A DNA stretch of 64,000 nucleotides, from contig CAVYVI010000009.1 of the NCBI GenBank assembly GCA_963771905.1, positions 682,001 to 746,000 of the forward strand, in the 5' to 3' direction. Origin of the DNA: Palsa-147 sp963771905. GTDB taxonomy: Bacteria > Acidobacteriota > Terriglobia > Acidiferrales > UBA7541. The notes beneath the pieces were generated by a model. The model was not told the origin of the DNA. It did no database searches and saw only the letters and a list, made by a program, of their open reading frames with translations. Shown here in pieces: positions 1 through 9,203 of this stretch. Within the stretch, counting starts at the first letter, position 1; each line of letters begins with the position of its first letter. Made by a program: the position numbers and the translations under genes.

Positions 1-1376
1 CTCCTGGAACTTTTTTCCGCCTGCGTCTGCTTCCAGACGAAGAACGGCGATTCGATGTGACCGTGACGAATCAAACGGCGACGGTGTACGAGCGACGGGA
101 GACCCATTTCGCGCAGGCGGTCGTACGGCATCAGCCGGAAATAGCTCTTGCGATGGCCGCCACCGAAAGCGATGGAGAGGACTTCTTCGGCGAGCCAGCG
201 ATCGAGCAGGCGGAGCTGCGCTTCGTCTTCCACGTGCTTGAGGTAATAGTCAATGATGGCCACGTTGCGCGGGCTGGCGTCGAGTGCCTTTCGCGCGAGC
301 TCAATCGCATGGCGCGCCTTCTTCCCGGGGTCGATCATGCGCGCCAATTTTGCGCGATGGCGGCGAAATTGGAAACGGAAGAGATTGCAGATCTTTCGAA
401 ATTTGTCGCGCGAAAGAGCCGTGACGCCGTTCGAACGATATTCGAGTCCCAAATGACGGAAATGCGTCGCGCCATGGAAAAGTGGGTCCTCGACTGACTT
501 TTGACAAAGGGAGAGATCGAGTTCGTGACTCGGTTTGCTCTTGAGATTGAGCGCGCCGATTTCGCGTTGAAAAGTTGTTCGGGCCTCGAGGAGCGCGTCG
601 CGATCCGGCGAGAATGCAAGAAGATCATCGGCGTATCGGAAGTAGCAAAGTCGCGGCACGCGAGACATCCGCTTATCAAGATCGGTCAGATACACATTCG
701 CAAAAAAGCAGGCAATCGCCGTGCCGAACGGGATTCCGCGAGAAGCCGTGGAGGGTACGCCATTTTCCAGATACGAAAAGCGAATTCGCTCTTCGAGCAG
801 CTCGAGTAAGTAATCGTCCGGAGCGCAGGCGTTCTTCAGTTGTCCCTCGAGAATTTCATGGTCGACCGACGGGAAGTAATCGGCAATATCGCGCTTCATG
901 ATGTAAACCGGCGGGGGTGCGGCTCGAAGAAGCGCGGCGATCTTTCGTTGACAGCGATCGACTCCGAAGCCACGGTATCGATAGGCGTAAGAATGCGGCG
1001 AGAAACAATTGTGGAAGCGCCGGCTCAACAGCCGGTAGAGAAGGAGATCGACGAGGCGTTCTTCCCATGGATAGATGTAAAGCGTGCGCGATCTGCCGTT
1101 GAAATTGAAGTGCAATGCCAGGCCCGGCCGGAAATGGAATTGGCGGCATTGGAGCCGCCGGTGCAGTTCTTCGAGATTGCGGTGCCCGCGACGCGCGAAG
1201 TCGTAGAGAGTTTGGCCGTCCGTCGATGTGGATAATGCTTTTCTCCAGTTGAACAGAGGGTTGGTGTAGAGGCGCACGGCAGCCTTGTAGAGCTCGACCT
1301 CGGAGTACAAATTATCCCAGCGCAAATTCATGGACTGCCAACTGGCGTCACTGCGAATTGTGGCGGGAGAGGACAT
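1..1376 (-). CDS. Reverse transcriptase, 3' end cut by window edge
   Basis: The frame is open from an ATG at 1376 to the left edge, giving at least 458 residues with no stop. Reverse-transcriptase motifs are visible in order: KRDIADYFPSVDH (RT1-2 region, catalytic Asp in DIADYF), RGIPFGTAIACFFANVYL (RT4 region) and YFRYADDLLAF (RT5, the YxDD active site). The C-terminal part is basic and ends in a conserved-looking stretch with GGGHRKSYFRL and LVHRRRLIRHGHI. No group II intron maturase or HNH domain was seen in what is present. RT4 lacks both the QG pair of intron RTs and the SQ pair of diversity-generating retroelement RTs, so it may belong to an unclassified (UG or defence-type) RT group. 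The class is not settled. Confidence 0.85.
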   Translation of the reverse strand, partial: MSSPATIRSDASWQSMNLRWDNLYSEVELYKAAVRLYTNPLFNWRKALSTSTDGQTLYDFARRGHRNLEELHRRLQCRQFHFRPGLALHFNFNGRSRTLYIYPWEERLVDLLLYRLLSRRFHNCFSPHSYAYRYRGFGVDRCQRKIAALLRAAPPPVYIMKRDIADYFPSVDHEILEGQLKNACAPDDYLLELLEERIRFSYLENGVPSTASRGIPFGTAIACFFANVYLTDLDKRMSRVPRLCYFRYADDLLAFSPDRDALLEARTTFQREIGALNLKSKPSHELDLSLCQKSVEDPLFHGATHFRHLGLEYRSNGVTALSRDKFRKICNLFRFQFRRHRAKLARMIDPGKKARHAIELARKALDASPRNVAIIDYYLKHVEDEAQLRLLDRWLAEEVLSIAFGGGHRKSYFRLMPYDRLREMGLPSLVHRRRLIRHGHIESPFFVWKQTQAEKSSR

Positions 1377-1496
1377 CGCTACGTGGGGCGGATTCTAAGC
1401 GCAGCGCGGCGGCGGGTCAAATGGGGAATCGCGCGTAATCATCGCGGACTGAGCTGCGCCGGAAGAGGACGGAATGGGAATGTCTAGCCTAGCGAA

Positions 1497-3221
1497 CTAA
1501 AATCCGCCGCCCCCGCCCCCACCGAAGCCGCCGCCGGAAAATCCGCCGCCTCCGCTGAAACCGGAGCCGCCGGTGCTGCGCGGAGCGGATGACATCGTCG
1601 ACCAGGCCTGATTCGACATCACGCTGAGATCGCTGACCAGCATCAACGGGACGAAGCCCGAGCCGTAGGCGCCCTGATACCACTGCGGCGGCTGCATGGC
1701 TATGTTGGCGAAGGCCTGCACCCATTTCTTTTCGACCTGCAGCGCCATGGCGTACGGGAGATATTTTTCGAACAGCTCGGGGGTTTGGACGAGCCGCGCA
1801 AGACGGTCGGCTTCGACGTGGCCAAGAAAATTCTCAAAGCCGAGAACTTTTTCGAATGCGCGCGCGCCTTGAATCGTGCGCGCCGGCATGAACCATCCGA
1901 AGCCGCAAATAACCGCGGCCGTGAGGAGACCGCTGAGAAACGCGCTGGTTGGCGCGACGCCGTAGTTCGCGCCGGCCGAAACCCCGAATGCGAAGATGGC
2001 GACGCCGAGAAAAATTCCGCTCACGATATAAACCTGGCGCACCCGGTCCGGCCGATGCAGATAATAACCGTCATTGATGAGGGCGGCGAAGATGCAATCG
2101 CGCATCACGGGAAGACTGGTATAGAAGTGATTCTGGAGCTCGGAGAGCTTCACCGAGTTCCGCGCGCCGGCGTCAAAGAACGCGTTGAGCATCGCCAACT
2201 CGTGCGGCTTCGCGTCCTTCCACTCCGTCGCCGGCTTCTTCAGATTGAAAATATATTCCTTGTGATGAAGCAGGCCGAGCATCTGGTCTTGATCGAGCTG
2301 CTGGATGACGAAATAGCCTTTCACAGCGAGATCGACGAGCGTCGCGGTGATGTCGTGCATGGCGGCTTCGTTGTCGACGAGAGTTCCGGCTTCGCCGGGT
2401 GTCAGAGAATCGGGAGGCTCGTACTGCACCGAGATGGCCATCCGCCGCGGATCGCGCCCGTAAGTCCACCAAAGCCAGAACATCACTGCGAAGGCGAGAA
2501 TGGGGAGAAACAGAATCCAGTTGCTGCGGAGGAAGAGGACGATCGATTCGGCCGCGCCGGGTTCATGCACGAAACCTTTGTCCCAACCGATCACGACGGT
2601 CAGACCTTCGTGATAGGCCAGCGCGTGACGCGTGCGTACGGTGATTTTTTCGCCATCGACGTGAACTTCGGCGTCCTCAGAGCGCGAGCCGTACGCGCCG
2701 GTGAACGCGAGAGTGCGAATGCCAGTGGTGCCCGAGGGCAGCTCGATTTCGGAGCTCGCCGACTGAATCGGCTCGTCCCACTCGTTGCCCGTGGCGTTCC
2801 AATAGAGCTCGTCGTGGTCGGGAAAGAATTTCAGGCCATCGAGAACGCGGTAGTGAAAGGTGATTCGGCGGGTCGCGTCCTCGGCGCCGGGAATATAAAT
2901 CTTGTACTGCACGCTCGCGCCCTGACGGCTCGCTTCGACTTTCAGGGCACCGCCGGACTCGTCTGTGGCGCCGACGGAATCGAGGAAGAGCGTGTAGTTG
3001 GTGCCTTGCGGCGTGGTGTATTCGATGGGAATCGTGCGGTAAATTCCGTGCCACTCGCCGGAGAAATGGACCTCGATGATTTCGGAGACGTCCAGCGTGC
3101 CGTCCGGATTTACGGTGACCCGCGAATCGAAGTTCTGAAACGTGAGTTCGCGCGCCGCCGCGGGAAGTGCGGTCAGCCACGCGAGCAAGAGAAGGGCGAC
3201 GCCGCGGCGCAGTGTCTTCAT
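1497..3221 (-). CDS. DUF2207 membrane protein with Gly-rich tail
   Basis: A protein of 574 residues. It has an N-terminal signal peptide (LLLLAWLTALPAAARE), then a DUF2207 extracytoplasmic domain (FQNFDSRVTVNPDGTLDVSE at its start, later GIYRTIPIEY), a membrane segment around residues 225-250, a cytoplasmic region, and a second hydrophobic hairpin. It ends in a run of Gly, Ser and Phe residues typical of this family. The open frame extends upstream to about 3950, but that part lies antisense-frame over lemA; the ATG at 3221 directly precedes the signal peptide, so it is taken as the start. The gene lies 26 bp downstream of lemA, the usual pairing for these two families. The biochemical role is unknown; membrane-associated assembly or stress roles have been proposed for such pairs. 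Confidence 0.88.
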   Translation of the reverse strand: MKTLRRGVALLLLAWLTALPAAARELTFQNFDSRVTVNPDGTLDVSEIIEVHFSGEWHGIYRTIPIEYTTPQGTNYTLFLDSVGATDESGGALKVEASRQGASVQYKIYIPGAEDATRRITFHYRVLDGLKFFPDHDELYWNATGNEWDEPIQSASSEIELPSGTTGIRTLAFTGAYGSRSEDAEVHVDGEKITVRTRHALAYHEGLTVVIGWDKGFVHEPGAAESIVLFLRSNWILFLPILAFAVMFWLWWTYGRDPRRMAISVQYEPPDSLTPGEAGTLVDNEAAMHDITATLVDLAVKGYFVIQQLDQDQMLGLLHHKEYIFNLKKPATEWKDAKPHELAMLNAFFDAGARNSVKLSELQNHFYTSLPVMRDCIFAALINDGYYLHRPDRVRQVYIVSGIFLGVAIFAFGVSAGANYGVAPTSAFLSGLLTAAVICGFGWFMPARTIQGARAFEKVLGFENFLGHVEADRLARLVQTPELFEKYLPYAMALQVEKKWVQAFANIAMQPPQWYQGAYGSGFVPLMLVSDLSVMSNQAWSTMSSAPRSTGGSGFSGGGGFSGGGFGGGGGGGF

Positions 3222-3247
3222 TGTGAACGACTCATCCGTGTGCGGCT

Positions 3248-3820
3248 TTACTGCGCTGCCCCGGCGCCGAAACTTACCTTGGGAACTTCGCGCTCGGCCG
3301 GCGCGGCAATCTCGAAAAATTCGCGCGGCTTGAAATTGAACATCCCCGCGATGATGTTGGAGGGGAACTGCTGAATTTTCGTGTTGAGGTCGCGAACGAC
3401 GGCGTTGTAGTAGCGGCGCGCGTTCTGGATGGTGTCCTCGAGCTGATTCAGCGTTTGCTGGAGCTGATTGAAGCTTTCGACGGCGCGGAGTTGCGGATAC
3501 GCCTCGGAGAGAGCAAAAACCTGGCGCAGGGCCTGGGTCAGCATGCCTTCGGCTTCGGCCTTGGCGGCGGGACCCTCGGTGGTCATGGCACGATTGCGCG
3601 CAGCCACGACGCCTTCGAGCGTGTCTTTTTCGTGACCTGCGTATCCCTTGACGGTCTCGACGAGATTCGGGATCAGGTCGTAGCGGCGTTTGAGCTGCAC
3701 GTCGATGTCGGCCCAGGCGTTGTCGCACTGGATTTTCAACTGAACCAGGCCGTTGTACATCCCGACGACCACGAAGACGACGACGACAACGACCGCAAGA
3801 AGAATAATGATGCCGATCAT
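3248..3820 (-). CDS. lemA: LemA family protein
   Basis: A protein of 190 residues. One N-terminal membrane helix (MIGIIILLAVVVVVVFVVVG) is followed by the LemA helical domain, with the signature region YNGLVQLKIQCDNAWADIDV then LKRRYDLIPNLVETVKGYA. The start is set at 3820 because GGGAGGAG lies six bases upstream of that ATG; an in-frame start at 3880 would add 20 residues without such a site. It is the first gene of a two-gene unit with the DUF2207 protein downstream. LemA proteins are membrane-anchored with the helical bundle outside or in the periplasm; their molecular function is not established. Confidence 0.92.
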   Translation of the reverse strand: MIGIIILLAVVVVVVFVVVGMYNGLVQLKIQCDNAWADIDVQLKRRYDLIPNLVETVKGYAGHEKDTLEGVVAARNRAMTTEGPAAKAEAEGMLTQALRQVFALSEAYPQLRAVESFNQLQQTLNQLEDTIQNARRYYNAVVRDLNTKIQQFPSNIIAGMFNFKPREFFEIAAPAEREVPKVSFGAGAAQ

Positions 3821-3985
3821 GAACTCCTCCCGCGCGGCTGGATCCGCCAAAGCAATCGCCGGCACGAATGTTTGCGGCACAGCATACGGTGTGCGGGCCG
3901 AAGTGTAAAGGACCGGGGAAGGCAGAGGCTCGGGAGCTGGACTTCGTCAAGTTGACCGACTCAGCAAGAGAATCGTGCGGAGGAA

Positions 3986-5419
3986 TTATTTGTCGGGAAG
4001 AGTTCCCTTCGGCGGTGTGAGCGATGAATCGAGCTTGTTGGCTTCGAGGAATTCGGCTTTGGCGGGCTTGTAATCACGCAGACCGGTGAGCGCCATCGCG
4101 AGATTGTAGTGCGCGCGGGCGAGCTCCGGGTTCAGGCGAATCGTTTGGCGATAGGCGTCCGCGGCCTGCGCGAACTGGCCAAGATTGTAGAGAGTGTTGC
4201 CGAGATTGAATTGCCCCTCGGAATCGGAGGGGCGCAAGGCGACGTATTTGCGAAACGACGCGACAGCGAGATCGAGATCGCCCTTGGAAAACTGCGCGTG
4301 GCCCAGGCTGACAAGCGCTTCGGGGAAGTCCGGCTGAATCGCGAGCGCTTTTTGGTAGGCCGCAATGGCGTCGTCGTATTTCTGTTGCTGCAAATAGGCG
4401 TTGCCGAGATTGAGGAGGGCGTGCGCGTCGTTCGGCTTGAGGGCGAGGCCGCGTTCGTAGCACGTCGCGGCGTCGGCAAAGCGGCCGAGCGCGTATTCGC
4501 TGGCGGCGAGATTGAACTCGGCCTCGGGCTGGTTCGGGTCGATTTGCAGCGACTTCGTAAAGCTGGAATTGGCGTCTTCGAATTGGCGCTTTGCGAATTG
4601 CAGGTGGCCGAGCTGGAACCACGCGGACGCGTCGCTGGGTTCGGCCTGAACGTGCTCTTGAAAAGCCGAAAGGGCCTCGTCGTGCCGGCCGGATTCGCGC
4701 AGCGCATTCGCCAGATTCGCGCGGATATCGGCGGCATTCGGACTGAGCGAAAGCGCCTTCTTGTACATATCGATCGCAGCGTCCCACTGGTGCTGGCGTT
4801 CGAGGGTGACGCCGAGATTGTTCATCGCGTCGACATAGTCTGGGCGAAGCTCGAGCGCCTGGCGATATGCGGCAGTCGCGTCATCCAGGCGGCCGGACTG
4901 CATGTATGCGGCACCGAGACCGTTCTGTGCCTCGGGATATTTTGGGCGGATTTCGAGAGCCTTTTGATATGAGTCGATGGAATCGGCGTACTTGTGCTTG
5001 TGAAAGTAGGCGAGGCCCAGATTATTGAGGGCGATGGCGTCCTTCGGCCTCAACTGGAGCGCTTTTTGGAGATCGCCGACGGCTTCGTCGTCGCCGCCCT
5101 TCGATTCCAGAGCCAGCGCCAGATTATCGAGAGCCTCGGGGAAATCGGGCACGCGCTGGATGGCCTCGCGAAATGACGCAATCGCGTCGTCGACCTTGCC
5201 TTGCTCGTAAAGCTCCATGCCGTGATTGTTCAACTGGACGGCTTTGGCGTCTTTGTATTCGCCGGGAAGCGGACCCTCGGCTTTGCTTTGCGCGCGCGCC
5301 GGAGCGGCGAACACGGCCGCGGCAAACAAAACGCTCGCGGCAAATAGGATGGCGAAAGAAGGCGTTGGCCGAGCGCCAGTGCGCGACGAATTCGGGAGGT
5401 ATGTCGCCAGCGGAATCAT
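3986..5419 (-). CDS. Secreted tetratricopeptide repeat protein
   Basis: A protein of 477 residues with an N-terminal hydrophobic signal (FAILFAASVLFAAAVFAAPARA), then about eleven to twelve consecutive 34-residue TPR units filling the rest. Each shows the usual pattern, for example ALNNLGLAYFHKHKYADSI and AHYNLAMALTGLRDYKPAKA. There is no catalytic domain, so it is probably an extracytoplasmic scaffold for protein-protein contacts. It is monocistronic and upstream of the lemA pair on the same strand, with about 165 bp between them. The partner is not identifiable from sequence. Confidence 0.85.
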   Translation of the reverse strand: MIPLATYLPNSSRTGARPTPSFAILFAASVLFAAAVFAAPARAQSKAEGPLPGEYKDAKAVQLNNHGMELYEQGKVDDAIASFREAIQRVPDFPEALDNLALALESKGGDDEAVGDLQKALQLRPKDAIALNNLGLAYFHKHKYADSIDSYQKALEIRPKYPEAQNGLGAAYMQSGRLDDATAAYRQALELRPDYVDAMNNLGVTLERQHQWDAAIDMYKKALSLSPNAADIRANLANALRESGRHDEALSAFQEHVQAEPSDASAWFQLGHLQFAKRQFEDANSSFTKSLQIDPNQPEAEFNLAASEYALGRFADAATCYERGLALKPNDAHALLNLGNAYLQQQKYDDAIAAYQKALAIQPDFPEALVSLGHAQFSKGDLDLAVASFRKYVALRPSDSEGQFNLGNTLYNLGQFAQAADAYRQTIRLNPELARAHYNLAMALTGLRDYKPAKAEFLEANKLDSSLTPPKGTLPDK

Positions 5420-5562
5420 TGGTTCCCAAGCTCCTGCGATACTTTTTCCAAGAATACCACGGCGGAACGCGCGAGGCTGCCGAAAGCCGCGCCGGTAATC
5501 AAATGCATAGTATCACTGGCATGAATACAGGTTTTGAGTTACGCTCGAACCCCTAAGGGCGT

Positions 5563-5583
5563 CCCTCGTATGCGCTACGAGGG
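5563..5583 (+). other. Perfect hairpin upstream of comM
   Basis: An 8-bp perfect stem (CCCTCGTA / TACGAGGG) around a 5-base loop, followed within a few bases by GGGTTTTCTC. It lies 15 bp before the comM ATG. It could act as an attenuator or as a terminator for incoming transcripts; the T run is short, so this is only a suggestion. Confidence 0.4.
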
Positions 5584-5598
5584 CGCGGGTTTTCTCAA

Positions 5599-6585
5599 AT
5601 GTTATTCAAAACGTTCAGCGCGGCGGTTTTTGGCATCGACGCCTACCTCGTCGAAGTCGAGGTCGACATTGGCGCCGGCCGGATGGGCGACTTCAACGTC
5701 GTTGGGCTGCCCGATGTGGCCGTCAAGGAAAGCCGCGAAAGAATCAAATCCGCGCTGAAAAATTGCGGCTTCGATTTCCCCTCGCCGCAAAGCGTAACCA
5801 TCAATCTCGCTCCCGCCGACATTCGCAAGGAAGGCTCCGCATTCGATCTTCCGATGGCGCTCGGGCTACTCGGCTGCCAGGGATCGTTCCACGGCAAAGT
5901 GCTCGACTCGCACGTGTTTTTGGGCGAGCTGTCGCTCGATGGGGGCGTGCGCTCGGTGCGTGGCGCGCTTTCGGCAGCGCTGGCGGCGCGACAGCGCGGA
6001 GTGCGGACCGTGGTGGTGCCCGAAGCGAACGCGCGAGAAGCGGCCGTCGTGCCGGATATCGAAGTCTTCGCGGTGAAATCCTTGGTGCAGGCGGCGGACC
6101 TGATCAACGCTCCGGAGTCGTTTCAGGCGGTGCGCGTCGACACGTCGCAGATGCTGGCGGAATCGAGCGGCTATGCGGTGGACTTGCGCGATGTTCGCGG
6201 GCAGATGTCGGCCAAGCGCGCGCTCGAAGTGGCCTGCGCGGGCAGCCACAACATCCTGCTTATCGGGCCGCCGGGCGCGGGAAAGACGATGCTCGCGAAG
6301 CGCATTCCGACGATTTTGCCGCCGATGTCGCTGGACGAAGCGATCGAAACGACGCGCATTCACAGCGTCGCGGGGACGCTCGACGATTCGCGCGGCCTCG
6401 TCGGCACGCGGCCGTTTCGCTCGCCGCACCATACCATCAGCGATGCCGGTCTGATTGGCGGCGGTGCCGTGCCACGACCGGGAGAAGTTTCGCTCGGCCA
6501 CAACGGCGTGCTGTTCCTCGATGAGCTGCCGGAATTCCAACGCAATGTACTGGAAGTGATGCGGCAGCCGCTCGAAGACGTCTGA
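5599..6585 (+). pseudogene. comM: ComM/YifB-type AAA+ protein, 3'-truncated
   Basis: 328 residues are left of a family that is usually about 500 long. The N-terminal part is typical (FGIDAYLVEVEVDIGAG, GLPDVAVKESRERIKSA). The Mg-chelatase-like AAA+ domain follows, with Walker A GPPGAGKTMLAK and Walker B GVLFLDELPEF. The match then stops abruptly after MRQPLEDV with a TGA. The rest of the AAA+ module and the C-terminal domain are missing, and no continuation was found elsewhere in the window. ComM-type helicases promote branch migration of incoming DNA during natural transformation; this copy should be inactive. The break coincides with the start of the recombinase-rich island, which suggests insertion or replacement at this point. 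Confidence 0.85.
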
Positions 6586-6726
6586 CCTCGTTACGATTCC
6601 ATCTTTGATTCGGATCCCGGTTAATTTCTAGGGCGTATGCCTTGCGCTGGGAACTCGAATCTGTTCTTGCCTCAGGACGGGGTTCCGGGTCATCAGAACG
6701 AAGGAACAGCAGCTCCGAGGTGCAAA

Positions 6727-7305
6727 ATGGCTAGACAGCAAAAACTTACGCCGTTGCAAAAAGTGGCAAAGATGAATGCAGTCAGGAAGTACAATCGTCT
6801 ACACAATATTAAGCCGAATAAGACCAATCGCAAGAAAGTCCCGACGATTTCCTACGTCCCACCGCCTCAAAGAGACCGCATTCAGAAAAGATATATCTCA
6901 GGAGAGAGCATCAGAAAAATCGCAAAGGTGGAGAAAAGAAACAGGAGCACAGTTACGAGGATCGTGAGAGCACCGGAAGTGGAACAATATCGCAAGGACA
7001 TGCGGGAGAAATTTTACGGCATCGGGTACACGGCAATAAATACAGTAAGGGAAGCAGCGAAATTCAACGCGGAACTGGCGTACAGAATTCTTGAGGCCAC
7101 TGGGGTTGTTCCCAGCCTCCAAGAAGTAACAAATGTACCGGCTACGGACCATGTACCAACGGAACAGGAACGGAGAAGGGCAATCACGTTGAGGTTGATG
7201 GGAATCGCACTGGATAGAAATGAAATTTTCGGAACACCAATCAACGAATTAGAAGAGAAGATTGGGCAGCCGATCCCAGTGCCGAAAAAGGATAAAGTGC
7301 AGTGA
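6727..7305 (+). CDS. HTH-domain hypothetical protein (phage-like)
   Basis: A protein of 192 residues, Lys/Arg-rich at the N-terminus. Its resolvase-like helix-turn-helix (RDRIQKRYISGESIRKIAKV, then RSTVTRIVR) suggests DNA binding, as in small terminase or regulator proteins. The start at 6727 is chosen because GAGGTG lies a few bases upstream of the ATG; an earlier in-frame ATG at 6637 has no such site. The C-terminal part is not recognised. It overlaps the next small gene by 4 bp (GTGA), so they form an operon. It is lower in GC than comM next door, consistent with acquisition. Its specific role is unknown. Confidence 0.55.
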   Translation: MARQQKLTPLQKVAKMNAVRKYNRLHNIKPNKTNRKKVPTISYVPPPQRDRIQKRYISGESIRKIAKVEKRNRSTVTRIVRAPEVEQYRKDMREKFYGIGYTAINTVREAAKFNAELAYRILEATGVVPSLQEVTNVPATDHVPTEQERRRAITLRLMGIALDRNEIFGTPINELEEKIGQPIPVPKKDKVQ

Positions 7306-7448
7306 CAACGATCACTCAGTGGATTGCACTTGCCCTCGCGCTGTTATTCATACTGGTTTGGTTTTTGGCTAAGGAAGGCGAGCCACCACCCACATCAGGA
7401 CAGGCTGTCAAACTCGTTTTCACTCTGGGAACACCGGAGAATCAATAA
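7302..7448 (+). CDS. Small single-pass membrane peptide
   Basis: 48 residues from a GTG that overlaps the TGA of the preceding gene (GTGA). It has one clear transmembrane helix (WIALALALLFILVWFLAKE) followed by a short Pro-rich hydrophilic tail. The DNA encoding FILVWFLAK closely matches stretches just upstream of the two 140-residue accessory genes at about 10405 and 40724, which links this operon to the recombinase units. Its function is unknown. Confidence 0.5.
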   Translation: MTTITQWIALALALLFILVWFLAKEGEPPPTSGQAVKLVFTLGTPENQ

Positions 7449-7462
7449 GGAGAAAAACAGAA

Positions 7463-7612
7463 ATGGCTACTACACCGTTTGTTTTGCAGGACACGCAGCA
7501 AGTATCTTACCAGCTGAATGCAGTGGATGCGGGCGAGAAAGTCGCGTCAGGGGCTCACATGCGTTTCAGTTTTACTGGTAGTAATCGAGCGGCAAATTAT
7601 AAAGAAAGATGA
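7463..7612 (+). CDS. Small hypothetical protein, probably truncated
   Basis: 49 residues starting at an ATG with AAGGAG nine to ten bases upstream, 14 bp after the membrane peptide gene. The first 35 residues (MATTPFVLQDTQQVSYQL onward) look like the start of a beta-rich domain. The last part reads into the 3' end of the convergent TonB-type gene, overlapping it by 41 bp, so the original gene was probably cut here. No family is recognised. Confidence 0.4.
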   Translation: MATTPFVLQDTQQVSYQLNAVDAGEKVASGAHMRFSFTGSNRAANYKER

Positions 7613-8984
7613 CACGGATTTCAAAGTAGGGCCGATGGTAGTCCGATGGCAATGGCTCGAACGGATTCGACGCGCGAATCGCAGACATAGCGGCGTGATC
7701 GAGCAATTCCTTGCCTGAGGTGCGAATGAGCGTCGGATCGGGATCGGGAACCTGGCCGCCGGGTAAAATTTTGAACTGCGTGACGACGGCGCCCTTGTCG
7801 CCGCGGCGCGCGGATTCGGGAATGACTGGATACCAATTGCGCTGGAGGCTGACGAGCAACCGCCGGACGTAGCCCGAGAAATCAACGCCGTCGGTCGGCG
7901 TCATAATCTGATAGCCGTTGCCCATGCCGGGCCCAAGGTCTGCGCCTCCGCCACCACCGCTCCCACGATCAGTCGGCGCGGGCGGCCTGCTGTCCGTGCT
8001 CGATTGGCTGGCTGAGTCCTCGACGGAGTTCTGATTCGCTCGGTCGGGCGACATGTTGGGGATCGAAACTGAAAGAACTCTGCCCGACGAAATGTCATAC
8101 ACCCACAGTCCTAGAAGCTGAGCGTGGATGTAATGACTTTTCACGAGCAAATCCAAAGGGTTATCCACCGTAGCCTGATGATGTTCAGTCTCTGACGTGG
8201 CAAACGGTTGAACCAGACGGCAAATGGCGAGAACGCGCACATTCTTCGAGATGGCCTGCGCCTCTCTTGGCTCAAGTGCCACCTTCAGTGTGATTAATGG
8301 ATCCATCTCCGGGTTGAACCCCGGCAACTGGTCCCTGTTGTTGAATGCTATTTCATATTGCTCGAGTGTGCCGGAGCGAACTCTAACTTTCGCACCGAAC
8401 GCGTTGCTGGCGATGTAGCTAGCATTTTCTGTCGATATTGATCTTGACGAGACTGCGGACCAGCTGGCACCGCTCTCTTCATCCTTGTAATGTGTCACCT
8501 CTATCGACAGGGTTAGCGTGGCCGCGTCCGCGTCATAGCTGGTCGTGAGCCCGAGGTCGTCAACAAGGAACGCATAGGTGCTGCGGTAAGTTAGGGTTCC
8601 GATAGTTCGGCTTGAAAGCAGCCGTTCCAGTCTATGTTGATATTCACTGGTCGTTTCAAACTCGCCTTTCTTCGCAACGGCAGACAGGCCGGTAAACACT
8701 GCCTCCGCGTCATGCCCCCGGTACCGGGGCGCAAGGGAGGACGCCGAAGTGTCGAAAGCCTTCGTGGTGAATTCAGAACTCGGACGAGTGGGTTGCGAAA
8801 CTTGTCTAGTCTGACCGCTGAGAACCGCGACGAATGCCAACTCGACAATCAGGGCTGTCGCCAAAATGGCAAATAGTTCGCTCGACCAGCATCGCGTGAT
8901 CGATTGAATGCGAGAATGGCGCTCTTCTGTATGGCACATTCGCAAGCTTTCAGTACGCCGACTGTAATGTTTTCCGAACGTCAT
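7572..8984 (-). CDS. TonB C-terminal domain protein
   Basis: A protein of 470 residues. An N-terminal membrane helix (about 36-56, FAILATALIVELAFVAVL) is followed by an unrecognised extracytoplasmic region, a Pro/Gly-rich linker with PPAPTDRGSGGGGG, and a C-terminal TonB-like domain of about 100 residues (YVRRLLVSLQRNWYPVIPES, later GKELLDHAAMSAIRASNPF). TonB C-termini contact outer-membrane transporters, but orphan ones such as this, with no ExbB/ExbD nearby, are very common in Acidobacteriota and their partners are unknown. It is convergent with the small operon at 6727-7612. Confidence 0.75.
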   Translation of the reverse strand: MTFGKHYSRRTESLRMCHTEERHSRIQSITRCWSSELFAILATALIVELAFVAVLSGQTRQVSQPTRPSSEFTTKAFDTSASSLAPRYRGHDAEAVFTGLSAVAKKGEFETTSEYQHRLERLLSSRTIGTLTYRSTYAFLVDDLGLTTSYDADAATLTLSIEVTHYKDEESGASWSAVSSRSISTENASYIASNAFGAKVRVRSGTLEQYEIAFNNRDQLPGFNPEMDPLITLKVALEPREAQAISKNVRVLAICRLVQPFATSETEHHQATVDNPLDLLVKSHYIHAQLLGLWVYDISSGRVLSVSIPNMSPDRANQNSVEDSASQSSTDSRPPAPTDRGSGGGGGADLGPGMGNGYQIMTPTDGVDFSGYVRRLLVSLQRNWYPVIPESARRGDKGAVVTQFKILPGGQVPDPDPTLIRTSGKELLDHAAMSAIRASNPFEPLPSDYHRPYFEIRVIFLYNLPLDYYQ

Positions 8985-9203
8985 AATATTGCTGACAAAC
9001 TGTCAGCCGCGTGCGCAGCGCTTCGGAACGTAGTGCGCCCATCCAAGATGAAATTCGTGGGAACAGAAAGAAAACGTAATACTCTCATGAAGTGGTTGTC
9101 AACGAAAATACAAGAGCATCCAGCCCCGATGACTCGATGGCCAGTTTTGAGCATCACGGAACGAACGGAAATAGCACCGAACGAAGGGGGTCTAGACCGT
9201 TCC

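Noticed and set aside
1785..3374. 529-codon plus-strand open frame
   Set aside because: It is an antisense shadow of the DUF2207 and lemA genes, Arg/Glu-rich with no recognisable domain.
3222..3950. Upstream extension (243 codons) of the DUF2207 reading frame
   Set aside because: It overlaps lemA in another frame, is Arg/Ser-rich and has no family; the ATG at 3221 with a signal peptide is the real start.
4109..4972. 287-codon plus-strand open frame
   Set aside because: Antisense shadow of the TPR repeats; its regular pattern comes from the repeats on the other strand.
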